Source of the DNA: Prevotella sp.
GTDB taxonomy: Bacteria > Bacteroidota > Bacteroidia > Bacteroidales > Bacteroidaceae
Direction of reading: 5' to 3'
NCBI GenBank assembly: GCA_017965475.1
Contig: JAGCPV010000102.1
Location: 1 to 42,754, forward strand
DNA: 42,754 nucleotides
Positions 14,545 through 22,237 of this stretch are shown here, piece after piece. Positions within the stretch are counted from its first letter, which is position 1. Each line of letters starts with the position of its first letter. The position numbers were made by a program, and so were the translations under genes. Under the pieces are notes generated by a model. The model ran no database searches. It was not told the origin of the DNA and saw only the letters and a list, made by a program, of their open reading frames with translations.

Positions 14545-15801
14545 ATGGAGAAAGAGGAAAAAGAGATCCTATTGCAGAAGTTTGCTGATGCCAATCGAAA
14601 ACTACTACTTGTCAATGAGCAGTTAGCGATTGCAAACAAGAAACTGAAGGAATACGAAGAGAAGGCTCAGAAGGCAGAGAATGCCAGTAAGATGAAGTCC
14701 CTTTTCCTCGCAAACATGAGTCATGAGATACGCACCCCACTTAATGCCATCGAAGGATTCTCAAGGGTTATCGTAGAGACAGACTCTCCAGAAGACCGCA
14801 TGAAATTCTTCGAGATCATTGAGAGCAACAACAACCGTCTTCAGAGTCTGGTCAATGAGATACTGGACCTATCAAGGGTCGAATCAGGCGAAATCGTCAT
14901 GAAGAAAGCCGAGACGGATCTGAACGAACTGTGTACAAGTATCAAGAACTTGTTTAAGTTCCGTTGCCCGGACACGGTGAAACTGGAATGGAGCAAGCCG
15001 TTGATGCCAGTCACCTTCAATACGGATGCCAACCGTCTGACACAGGTCTTCTCAAACCTGATCAGTAATGCCCTGAAGCACACGTCATCTGGAAGCATCA
15101 GTTATGGCTATAAGGTCGTTGATGACGGTCAGAAGATCGAGTTCTTTGTCAAAGACACCGGTTCAGGTATTGCCAAGGAAGATATTGATCATATCTTTGA
15201 GACTTATGTTTCCAGAGATGCAGAGACCAGCAAGAACGGCTATGGTCTTGGACTTCCGCTCTGTAAGATCATTGTTGAGAAACTGGGTGGTACGATCTCC
15301 GTGGAATCCGAAGTGGGCAATGGCTCTACATTCACGTTTGTCATGCCCTTTGAGGGAACGATCGGAGGTGTCAATCAGGCCAAGACCACGACCACGTCGA
15401 ATGTACGCACCATCCGTATTAGTGGACGTCCCGACGAACTCAACGTAAAGAAGATCCTTGTGGCAGAGGACGAGGACAGCAACTACGAGTTGGTAAAGAT
15501 TGTGCTTCAGAAGCGTTATAAACTATTGCGCGCCCACAATGGTATCGAGGCGGTCACCATCAATGAAGACGAGAAACCAGACCTGATCCTGATGGATATC
15601 CGTATGCCGGAGATGAACGGTCTGGATGCCACCCGTATCATCAAGGAAGTCACCTCATCCACCCCTGTCATCGCCTTGAGCGCATACGCATTCGAGGAGA
15701 ATATCCGCGAAGCCAAGGCCGCAGGCTGTGACGATTTCATGGCCAAGCCTTTCAAGGTGGAGAACCTTATCGAGGTTGTCAAGAAGTATCTGGATTCATA
15801 A
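14545..15801 (+). CDS. Soluble hybrid histidine kinase with C-terminal receiver domain
   Basis: 418 residues with no membrane segment or sensor domain: residues 1-55 are a charged coiled coil, followed by HisKA with phospho-acceptor H60 in SHEIRTPLNAIEGF. The HATPase_c domain has the N box NLISNALKH (N175), DTGSGIAKEDI (203-213) and GYGLGLPLC, and the receiver domain (302-416) has acidic D309, phospho-acceptor D351 in LMDIRMPEMNG and K401. It would autophosphorylate and pass phosphate to its own receiver; no output domain is present, so a separate partner is expected. It has its own promoter and is followed after 21 bases by an EEP-fold membrane protein, probably in the same transcript. The cue must be cytosolic or come through a partner binding the coiled coil. 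Confidence 0.9.
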   Translation: MEKEEKEILLQKFADANRKLLLVNEQLAIANKKLKEYEEKAQKAENASKMKSLFLANMSHEIRTPLNAIEGFSRVIVETDSPEDRMKFFEIIESNNNRLQSLVNEILDLSRVESGEIVMKKAETDLNELCTSIKNLFKFRCPDTVKLEWSKPLMPVTFNTDANRLTQVFSNLISNALKHTSSGSISYGYKVVDDGQKIEFFVKDTGSGIAKEDIDHIFETYVSRDAETSKNGYGLGLPLCKIIVEKLGGTISVESEVGNGSTFTFVMPFEGTIGGVNQAKTTTTSNVRTIRISGRPDELNVKKILVAEDEDSNYELVKIVLQKRYKLLRAHNGIEAVTINEDEKPDLILMDIRMPEMNGLDATRIIKEVTSSTPVIALSAYAFEENIREAKAAGCDDFMAKPFKVENLIEVVKKYLDS

Positions 15802-15822
15802 ACATTTTTTCGACATAATTGT

Positions 15823-16884
15823 ATGGGAAAACTAGCAGTACAGAAATATTTCTCATTCATGATGCTTATCATCACTTTCCTGTTGATGATATTCACGTTT
15901 ACTGGTCTCTTTGGAGGTGATGTACCCCCTGCCGGCAATACGGCCCGGGCTATTCTGGTCTATGCGTTACCGCTGCTTATCATCGGCAACGTCGTCTTCC
16001 TGATCTACTGGCTCATACTGCGCCGGTTCCACTGGATGTGCATACCACTGATCACCATCCTCTGTTGCATCCCATACATCGGCACCTTATTCCAGTTCGG
16101 TTCACAGGATGAGAAAGCTGATGCCAAGCCAGGTCTGAAGATCGCAACCTATAACGTGGCCAGATTCGGCCGTGAGACATCGGGCTTCATGGCACAGGAT
16201 ATCCTGTCGGAGATGAAGAAGCAAAAGGTGGATATCGCCTGTTTCCAGGAATATACAGACTATGCTGGTGATAAGAAGAACTCCGATTCCTATAAGGATT
16301 ATTTCCCATACAAGGCTGTTGGTCAGAGTGATATGGTGATCTATAGCAGATATCCTATCGTCAATACAAAGAACATGAAATTTGACATGACCAACAACAG
16401 CGCCATGTGGGCAGAGATCAAAGTCAATGATAATATCTACCGCGTCTATAATGTCCATCTGGAAACAACGGGTATCAACGGTGCACTCCACAGAGCAGCC
16501 AAGCTCCAGAACAAGGGACTGGAGGTTCAGAACAACGCCTTGGCCAATGCCCTTTATGGACAATATACCGTAGGTATGATAGCCCGTTCCGGACAGGCCA
16601 ATCAGGTGGCAATGGATATGAAGGAATCGGAAGTACCTATTATCGTATGCGGCGACTTTAACGATGTCCCCTACTCCTATGTCTATAACACCATGTTAGG
16701 TGACAAGATTGACGGTTTTAAGGAATGTGGTAGTGGGTATATGAATACCTTCCGAGGCAAAAAGAACGTGCGCATCGACTATATCTTCCACTCCAAGGAG
16801 ATGGAGGGTTTATCCTACTATAAGAAAGAGCTCAGCTATTCCGACCACTATCCCGTGTTCATGCGGATAGCTATCAAGCAATAA
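15823..16884 (+). CDS. Membrane-anchored endonuclease/exonuclease/phosphatase-family protein
   Basis: 353 residues. Three hydrophobic segments (about 10-32, 42-68 and 72-90) anchor it, followed by an EEP domain: ATYNVARFG, CFQEY with the metal-binding Glu, CGDFNDVPYS, RIDYIFHS and YSDHYPVF with the catalytic His. The domain would face the periplasm if the third helix ends outside. EEP proteins include nucleases, sphingomyelinase-like and inositol-phosphatase enzymes, so the substrate is open. It sits 21 bases after the hybrid kinase. Its last 11 bases overlap the 3' end of the convergent AlaX-like gene. Confidence 0.87.
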   Translation: MGKLAVQKYFSFMMLIITFLLMIFTFTGLFGGDVPPAGNTARAILVYALPLLIIGNVVFLIYWLILRRFHWMCIPLITILCCIPYIGTLFQFGSQDEKADAKPGLKIATYNVARFGRETSGFMAQDILSEMKKQKVDIACFQEYTDYAGDKKNSDSYKDYFPYKAVGQSDMVIYSRYPIVNTKNMKFDMTNNSAMWAEIKVNDNIYRVYNVHLETTGINGALHRAAKLQNKGLEVQNNALANALYGQYTVGMIARSGQANQVAMDMKESEVPIIVCGDFNDVPYSYVYNTMLGDKIDGFKECGSGYMNTFRGKKNVRIDYIFHSKEMEGLSYYKKELSYSDHYPVFMRIAIKQ

Positions 16885-17344
16885 TCTTGAACCTGACCCT
16901 GAACGATCGCTCGTGCTCGTCCCAATTGGTGCCGAGCATCTCAAACCGTCCTATCTGCGAGGTACTCCTCACATGTTTTCCGATACACGGACAGACATCA
17001 TAGTCACCTATCCGCACCAGACGGATGGTATCAGAGACATCTTCAGGCAGACGGTCTGTATCCACCTCTTCAGGCAGTTCATCATAGGTCACGAACTCAA
17101 AAGTGACAGGCAGATCCTCATCTATCAATTCGTTCATCCTGCGTTCGATCTCCTTTTCCTCCTGCCGACTCGGCTTATGGTCGAGATAAAAGCTCATCTT
17201 GCTCTTCTTCCGCTCAATGTGGGCATTGTATGAACGCGAACAGCCAAACAGACGGATCATGGTCTGATTCAGGAGGTGTTCCGCCGTATGGGCCGGCGGG
17301 AACTCCTCCTTGTTGTGTTCGTTTAGAATATAGTCTTCTGCCAT
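16874..17344 (-). CDS. AlaX-like aminoacyl-tRNA editing-domain protein
   Basis: 156 residues, ATG at 17344. Zinc ligands of the AlaRS/ThrRS second additional domain are visible: HTAEH near residue 19, and C-x3-H in CPCIGKHV near residue 118. The middle region, a helix-rich charged segment, is that of stand-alone AlaX-type editing proteins. Such proteins deacylate mischarged tRNA, usually Ser- or Gly-tRNA(Ala). The C-terminal glycine-rich region is short (type I-like length). It starts 6 bases after the GH13 stop codon and is the last gene of the fabD transcript. It overlaps the convergent EEP gene by 11 bases. Confidence 0.83.
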   Translation of the reverse strand: MAEDYILNEHNKEEFPPAHTAEHLLNQTMIRLFGCSRSYNAHIERKKSKMSFYLDHKPSRQEEKEIERRMNELIDEDLPVTFEFVTYDELPEEVDTDRLPEDVSDTIRLVRIGDYDVCPCIGKHVRSTSQIGRFEMLGTNWDEHERSFRVRFKIIA

Positions 17345-17350
17345 AACGGA

Positions 17351-19009
17351 TCACACTTTGAATTTCAGGATGACAGCACCGAGGGGCTCCAGATCAACAG
17401 AGACATAGCAGTCGTGGAACAACTGCCGCTTCATCTCCTTACCGCTGAGCAGGTCTGTGAGCGTTGCGCTCTTCTTCTCCTTAATGCCCAGATAGTCGAA
17501 GGCATGAGCAGGGATAGTGACATCCATCGTGGTGGGGAGGTCGTCGAAGTTGGCGACAACGAGGAGCACCTCACTACCCGCTTTCCGGAGAAAAGCATAT
17601 TGGCGATGATATTGGCCATTGACATACATGAGATCGAAGCAAACGCCCTCTATAACGGCTTTCTCCTCACGGGCAATATTCAATACATTATTATATATAG
17701 AGGAGAGAGCCTTCTGATTCGTCGTGAGTCTGCGTCCAAAGGCACGTACCATCGTATCTAGACTCCAGTAATCGAAAATCGTCGTGCGACCATCGTTGCC
17801 ACTGAAACCTTCCTTGTCCATACCACGCTCACCATATTCCTGACCAAAGTAGATCATCACAGGATTCTTCTGAAGCAAGGCTGAAACGACGAGACCAGGG
17901 ATACCCTTTCGTGCGTCCCCCGCAAAGAAGCTGCTGGCAATACGCTGTTCGTCGTGGTTCTCAAGGAAATAAAGCATATGGTCACGGATATTGTCCGTCT
18001 GTTGCCAAGCCCACGTAATAGCATGAGTCGATTGATTACCACGCATCACCTCACGAAGGGTGTCATACATGCCCACCTTGTCGTAGAGAAAGTCGAAGCC
18101 GGCACCCAGATAATTGCGGTATTCTGCAGGATTATAGACCTCACCGATGAAAATGATATCCGGATAGATATATTTCAACTTATCGGTAGCCCAACGCCAG
18201 AATTCAGCAGGCACCATCTCTGCCATATCACAACGGAAACCATCGACACCTTTCTTAGCCCAGAAGAGCAGGATATCCGTCATTTTACCCCATGTATCAG
18301 GGATGGGATTGAAATGCCCCACTCTACCAGCATAATAGTCGAGACCATAGTTCAGCTTCACCGTTTCATACCAGTCGTTCATACCTGGAGCATTGTGGAA
18401 GCAGTCGTTACCCGTGGCCTTGGCGGGTTCCTCAATATAGGGTTCCACCTCTCCATGATACAAGTCAAAATAAGGCGTAAAGCGTTGTCCAGGACAATAA
18501 TAGAAGTTATTCTGAGGATCGAAACCGTTCTGTGTATGATCTTCCTCACCCAGGTCCTTCACACCTTCTGGTTTGCAGATGGAGTGATACTGACGAGCCA
18601 CATGGTTGGGTACGAAGTCAATAATAACCTTCATACCTGCCTTATGTGTACGCTCGATAAGTGCCTCGAATTCCCGCATGCGTTTCTCGACATTAGTAGC
18701 GAGGTCAGGATCAACATCATAATAATCCGTGATAGCGTATGGAGAACCAGCCTTACCTTTGACAATAGCGGGATGGTTCTTGGGAATACCATAGGCAGAA
18801 TAGTCCGTTTGGGTAGCATGACGGATAATACCTGTGTACCAGATATGGCTCACGCCCATCTCCCTGATCTTTTTCAGGGCGCTGGGCGTGAAATCATTCA
18901 TTTTTCCACATCCGTTCTCCACTATCGAACCATTCTCCTTCCGAGTGGTATTGCGATTGCCATAGAGACGGGTGAAAATCTGATAGATAATGATCTTACT
19001 CGATGCCAT
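17351..19009 (-). CDS. Cytosolic GH13 alpha-amylase-family enzyme
   Basis: 552 residues, ATG at 19009, no signal peptide, so intracellular. The GH13 barrel shows its four regions: VIIDFVPNH, GFRCDMAEM with the nucleophile Asp, FIGEVYNP with the acid/base Glu, and LENHDEQR with the stabilising Asp. The first line, IYQIFTRLYGNRN, and a C-terminal beta domain (from about 460) are in place. It would cleave alpha-1,4-glucan or related sugars, perhaps imported maltooligosaccharides or glycogen; the exact subfamily cannot be assigned by eye. It overlaps the fabD end by 14 bases and is followed by AlaX after 6 bases, a mixed operon. Confidence 0.88.
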   Translation of the reverse strand: MASSKIIIYQIFTRLYGNRNTTRKENGSIVENGCGKMNDFTPSALKKIREMGVSHIWYTGIIRHATQTDYSAYGIPKNHPAIVKGKAGSPYAITDYYDVDPDLATNVEKRMREFEALIERTHKAGMKVIIDFVPNHVARQYHSICKPEGVKDLGEEDHTQNGFDPQNNFYYCPGQRFTPYFDLYHGEVEPYIEEPAKATGNDCFHNAPGMNDWYETVKLNYGLDYYAGRVGHFNPIPDTWGKMTDILLFWAKKGVDGFRCDMAEMVPAEFWRWATDKLKYIYPDIIFIGEVYNPAEYRNYLGAGFDFLYDKVGMYDTLREVMRGNQSTHAITWAWQQTDNIRDHMLYFLENHDEQRIASSFFAGDARKGIPGLVVSALLQKNPVMIYFGQEYGERGMDKEGFSGNDGRTTIFDYWSLDTMVRAFGRRLTTNQKALSSIYNNVLNIAREEKAVIEGVCFDLMYVNGQYHRQYAFLRKAGSEVLLVVANFDDLPTTMDVTIPAHAFDYLGIKEKKSATLTDLLSGKEMKRQLFHDCYVSVDLEPLGAVILKFKV

Positions 19010-19886
19010 GAGCTGAAACTTCCTTGTTGATCTTCACAATCATACCTTGCAGGGCCTTACCAGGTCCACACTCTGTAAAGTCATCAGCACCATCGGCAAT
19101 CATATTCTGAACACTCTGTGTCCAACGGACAGAACTCGTCAGCTGGGCAATGAGGTTAGCCTTGATCTCAGCGGGATCCGTATGAGGTTTGGCATCCACA
19201 TTCTGATAGACAGGACACTTAGGTGTCTTGATCTCCGTCTGTTCGATGGCAGCCTGGAGCTCATCCTTTGCGGGCTGCATCAGCGGAGAGTGGAAAGCAC
19301 CACCCACCTTCAGCACCAGCGCACGTTTGGCACCAGCAGCCTTCAGTTGCTCACAAGCCTCCTCGATAGCCTCTACGTTACCAGAGATCACCAGCTGTCC
19401 AGGACAGTTATAGTTAGCGGGAACGACAACACCCTTCCCCATCTTGCTAACCTCAGCACAAACCTCCTCAACCTTCTCGTCAGGCAGGGCAATGATAGCG
19501 GCCATCGTCGAGGGCTGAGCCTCACAAGCCTTCTGCATAGCCATCGCACGGGCATAGACCAACTTCAGACCATCCTCGAAACTCAGGGCGCCAGCAGCTG
19601 TCAGGGCAGAGAACTCACCCAGAGAATGACCAGCCGTCATCTTGGGATCGAAGGCCTCACCCATACAAAGGGCAGAGATCACACTGTGAAGGAAAACAGC
19701 AGGCTGCGTCACCTTCGTCTGCTTCAACTCCTCATCAGTACCTTCGAACATGATGTCTGTGATGCGATAGCCGAGAATCTCGTTAGCCTTCTCAAAAAGT
19801 TCCTTTGCAAGAGGGTTGTTATCATACAAGTCCTTACCCATTCCTACAAACTGTGCTCCCTGTCCGGGAAAAACAAATGCTTTCAT
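18996..19886 (-). CDS. fabD: Malonyl CoA-acyl carrier protein transacylase
   Basis: 296 residues, ATG at 19886. FabD is recognised from FPGQGAQFVGMGKDLY at the start, the nucleophile Ser in GHSLGEFSAL, the Arg of YARAMAMQKAC, and the catalytic His in GGAFHSPLM. It moves malonyl from CoA to acyl carrier protein at the entry of type II fatty acid synthesis in the cytosol. It is the first gene of a leftward transcript with the GH13 and AlaX-like genes, and its promoter box is at 19947-19954. No other fab gene is in the window. Confidence 0.95.
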   Translation of the reverse strand: MKAFVFPGQGAQFVGMGKDLYDNNPLAKELFEKANEILGYRITDIMFEGTDEELKQTKVTQPAVFLHSVISALCMGEAFDPKMTAGHSLGEFSALTAAGALSFEDGLKLVYARAMAMQKACEAQPSTMAAIIALPDEKVEEVCAEVSKMGKGVVVPANYNCPGQLVISGNVEAIEEACEQLKAAGAKRALVLKVGGAFHSPLMQPAKDELQAAIEQTEIKTPKCPVYQNVDAKPHTDPAEIKANLIAQLTSSVRWTQSVQNMIADGADDFTECGPGKALQGMIVKINKEVSAHGIE

Positions 19887-19946
19887 TTCTTTACCTTTTT
19901 ATTTTATTACCTTTTCACTTTATACCTTTCCTCTCCTTTCGAGGTG

Positions 19947-19954
19947 CAAAATTA
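19947..19954 (-). promoter_or_regulatory. Promoter -7 box for the fabD operon
   Basis: The + strand reads caaaatta, i.e. TAATTTTG on the minus strand, 60 bases before the fabD ATG. Divergent from the rightward box at 20029-20036. Confidence 0.6.
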
Positions 19955-20028
19955 CGACATTTTTCTGAAAAATGCACTTCAGCCGCCATTTTTTTAGCGA
20001 AAGTCATGTGAATATCGAAAATTTTGTG

Positions 20029-20036
20029 TAAGTTTG
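20029..20036 (+). promoter_or_regulatory. Promoter -7 box for the ThiE/TenI-like operon
   Basis: TAAGTTTG, 29 bases before the ATG at 20066. Confidence 0.6.
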
Positions 20037-20065
20037 CACTTTAGAAAGAGAAAAGAGATAAGGAA

Positions 20066-20674
20066 ATGAAGTTAATTGTCATTACCAAACCTACATTTTT
20101 CGTTGAGGAAGACAAGATTCTTGTCAACCTTTTCGAAGAAGGTCTTGAGAATCTCCACCTGTGCAAGCCAGGGTCTTCCCCCATGTACTCTGAGCGTCTG
20201 CTGACATTATTGGGTGAAAATCTGGCCAGCAAGATTACTGTGCACAACCATTTCTATTTGAAAGAGGAATACCGACTGAAGGGAATCCATATCGACGATG
20301 CCCGCACAGAGGCTCCCACAGGATATAAAGGCAACATCACCCGTACCTGTCATGCGGTGAGTGAACTCAAAGAGGCAAAGAAACAATCCAACTACGTGTT
20401 CCTGCAGTCCATCTTCGATAGTCAGACCGTAGATAGCGAGAAGCAGTCATTCACTGAGGAAGAATTGAAAGAGGCCTCCCGACAGGGACTGATTGACAAG
20501 AAGGTGTATGCCTTAGGGGGCATGAACCTCGACAATATCAAGTATGCCAAGGATCTGGGCTTTGGCGGTGTGGTCATCTGTGGTGACCTGTGGAACAGGT
20601 TCAACATCCATAATGAGATCGACTACAAAGAGTTGCTCAACCATTTTGAGAAATTACGTAAGGCCATAGAGTAA
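20066..20674 (+). CDS. Thiamine-phosphate-synthase-fold protein lacking the standard ThiE motifs
   Basis: 202 residues, start MKLIVITKPTFF. The fold and order of motifs match the ThiE/TenI TIM barrel (LHLCKP for LRxK, ITVHNHF for the IND strand, GIHIDDA for GVHLGQxD, YVFLQSIFDSQT for the GPxFxT loop, VYALGGM for AIGGI). The substrate-diphosphate lysine and both Mg2+ aspartates of ThiE are changed. It is therefore a divergent TenI/ThiE-type paralogue whose activity as thiamine-phosphate synthase is doubtful. It opens a transcript with prs (24-base gap), which supplies PRPP; no thiamine gene is near. Confidence 0.8.
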   Translation: MKLIVITKPTFFVEEDKILVNLFEEGLENLHLCKPGSSPMYSERLLTLLGENLASKITVHNHFYLKEEYRLKGIHIDDARTEAPTGYKGNITRTCHAVSELKEAKKQSNYVFLQSIFDSQTVDSEKQSFTEEELKEASRQGLIDKKVYALGGMNLDNIKYAKDLGFGGVVICGDLWNRFNIHNEIDYKELLNHFEKLRKAIE

Positions 20675-20698
20675 TAAATATAGTAATACATAAAAGAC

Positions 20699-21637
20699 AT
20701 GAGTGAGAAGAACTCCTACATGGTATTTTCGGGAACAGCCACGAAATACCTGGCAGAAAGAATCTGTCAAAGTCTGGGCTGCCCGTTAGGACAGTTACAA
20801 ATCACCAAGTTTTCAGATGGTGAGTTTGCTGTCTCATACGAAGAGAGTATTCGCGGACGTGACATCTTCCTCGTACAGAGCACCTTCCCGAGCTCTGACA
20901 ACCTGATGGAACTGTTACTGATGATTGATGCTGCTAAGCGCGCCTCAGCTCGTACCATCAACGCTGTCATTCCCTATTTCGGATGGGCCCGTCAGGATCG
21001 TAAGGACAAGCCCCGTGTCAGCATCGGTGCTAAGTTGGTGGCTGATCTGCTAAGTGCTGCCGGTGTGAACCGCGTGATTACGATGGACCTGCATGCTGAC
21101 CAGATTCAGGGTTTCTTTGATGTGCCTGTTGACCATCTGTATGCATCAAATGTGATCATCCCCTATCTGGAGTCGCTGAATCTTGATGATCTGGTTGTTG
21201 CCTCGCCTGATGTTGGCGGTTCGAAACGTGCCAACACCTATGCGAAGTATTTCGGCTGTCCGCTTGTGTTGTGCAACAAGACCCGTGCCCGTGCCAATGT
21301 CGTTGCCACGATGCAGATCATCGGTGAGGTGGAGGGTAAGAATGTCGTCATCATTGACGATATGGTTGACACAGCAGGAACGATCACCAAGGCTGCCGAC
21401 CTGATGAAGGAAGCAGGTGCCAAGACTGTCCGTGCCTGTGCCAGCCATTGTGTCATGAGCGGGCCTGCCAGTGACCGTGTTCAGGAATCAGCCCTTGAAG
21501 AGATTGTCTTCACCGACTCTATTCCTTACACCCAACGCTGTGCAAAAGTCAAGCAATTATCGGTTGCTGACATGTTCGCCGAAGCGATCCGTCGTGTCAT
21601 CGACAACAAGAGTATTAGTGATCTGTACATCATATAA
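20699..21637 (+). CDS. prs: Ribose-phosphate pyrophosphokinase
   Basis: 312 residues, the usual length for PRPP synthetase. Seen are FSGTATKYLAERI and KFSDGEFAVSYEESIRGRD near the start, the flexible loop GWARQDRKDKPRVSIGAK, DLHADQIQGFFDVPVDHLYA, and the PRPP loop NVVIIDDMVDTAGTI. It makes PRPP from ribose 5-phosphate and ATP for nucleotide, histidine and tryptophan synthesis in the cytosol. It lies between the ThiE-fold protein and a small lipoprotein, with gaps of 24 and 4 bases, in one transcript ended by the hairpin at 22191. Confidence 0.96.
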   Translation: MSEKNSYMVFSGTATKYLAERICQSLGCPLGQLQITKFSDGEFAVSYEESIRGRDIFLVQSTFPSSDNLMELLLMIDAAKRASARTINAVIPYFGWARQDRKDKPRVSIGAKLVADLLSAAGVNRVITMDLHADQIQGFFDVPVDHLYASNVIIPYLESLNLDDLVVASPDVGGSKRANTYAKYFGCPLVLCNKTRARANVVATMQIIGEVEGKNVVIIDDMVDTAGTITKAADLMKEAGAKTVRACASHCVMSGPASDRVQESALEEIVFTDSIPYTQRCAKVKQLSVADMFAEAIRRVIDNKSISDLYII

Positions 21638-21641
21638 ACAA

Positions 21642-22205
21642 ATGAAGTTCAGACTATTATATGGACTGGCCACAGTAAGTCTTTTATCTGCGTGCCAGTC
21701 CAATTCATATCAGATTAATGGTTTTGCAAGGGCATTTCAGGAAGGTGACACCATCTGTTTGATGTCTGAGGATCAGACAGTAGAGCCGTTGGATCAGACT
21801 GTCATCAGAGATGGAAAGTTCATGTTCACTGGAGAGACAGATGACTTCCAATTGTTTCGGGCATACGTGAAACAGCAGCCAGACTGTGGCACCACGTTTT
21901 TTCTGGAACCGGGACATATCACGATAGAGCTCTATCACAGATCTGCAGTCTCGAGAGTCTCTGGTACTATCTGTAATAACGAATGGCAACGACTCTCCGA
22001 TTCCATCAACCTGCTGGCAAAGGACATCGTCAGTATCTTGCGTCACCCTGCCACAGACTCTCTGAGTCAACAGAGGAATGTATATATCATTGACAGTCTC
22101 CATCGCCGTATGTCCGACTGTATCCTCCACACGGCACAACGTAACAGTGACAATCCCTTAGGACGATATATACAGGAAAACTACAAGAAACCCGAGTTCA
22201 AATGA
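21642..22205 (+). CDS. Small lipoprotein with DUF4369-like domain
   Basis: 187 residues from the ATG at 21642, 4 bases after the prs stop codon; the frame stays open upstream inside prs but the signal peptide fixes the start. MKFRLLYGLATVSLLSAC gives a lipobox with Cys18. Residues 22-110 have the strand pattern GDTICLMSEDQ...VIRDGKFMFTGETDD of DUF4369, an N-terminal domain often found before thioredoxin-like domains in Bacteroidota; here no thioredoxin domain or CxxC follows, only a helical tail. Likely envelope-located with unknown role. The stop codon sits inside the terminator hairpin. Confidence 0.78.
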   Translation: MKFRLLYGLATVSLLSACQSNSYQINGFARAFQEGDTICLMSEDQTVEPLDQTVIRDGKFMFTGETDDFQLFRAYVKQQPDCGTTFFLEPGHITIELYHRSAVSRVSGTICNNEWQRLSDSINLLAKDIVSILRHPATDSLSQQRNVYIIDSLHRRMSDCILHTAQRNSDNPLGRYIQENYKKPEFK

Positions 22206-22221
22206 ACCCGGGCTTCTTTTT
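22191..22221 (+). terminator. Rho-independent terminator after prs operon
   Basis: CCCGAGTTCA (22191-22200) pairs with TGAACCCGGG (22203-22212), with one A-C mismatch and a two-base loop, followed by CTTCTTTTTAT. The TGA stop of the lipoprotein gene lies at the base of the right arm. Confidence 0.75.
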
Positions 22222-22237
22222 ATAGACTCTTTTATAA

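Noticed and set aside
17954-19030. 358-residue frame antisense to the GH13 gene
   Set aside because: The opposite strand carries clear GH13 motifs, and this product shows no motif or signal.
19047-19997. 316-residue frame antisense to fabD
   Set aside because: Shadow of fabD; it also runs through the promoter region of that gene.
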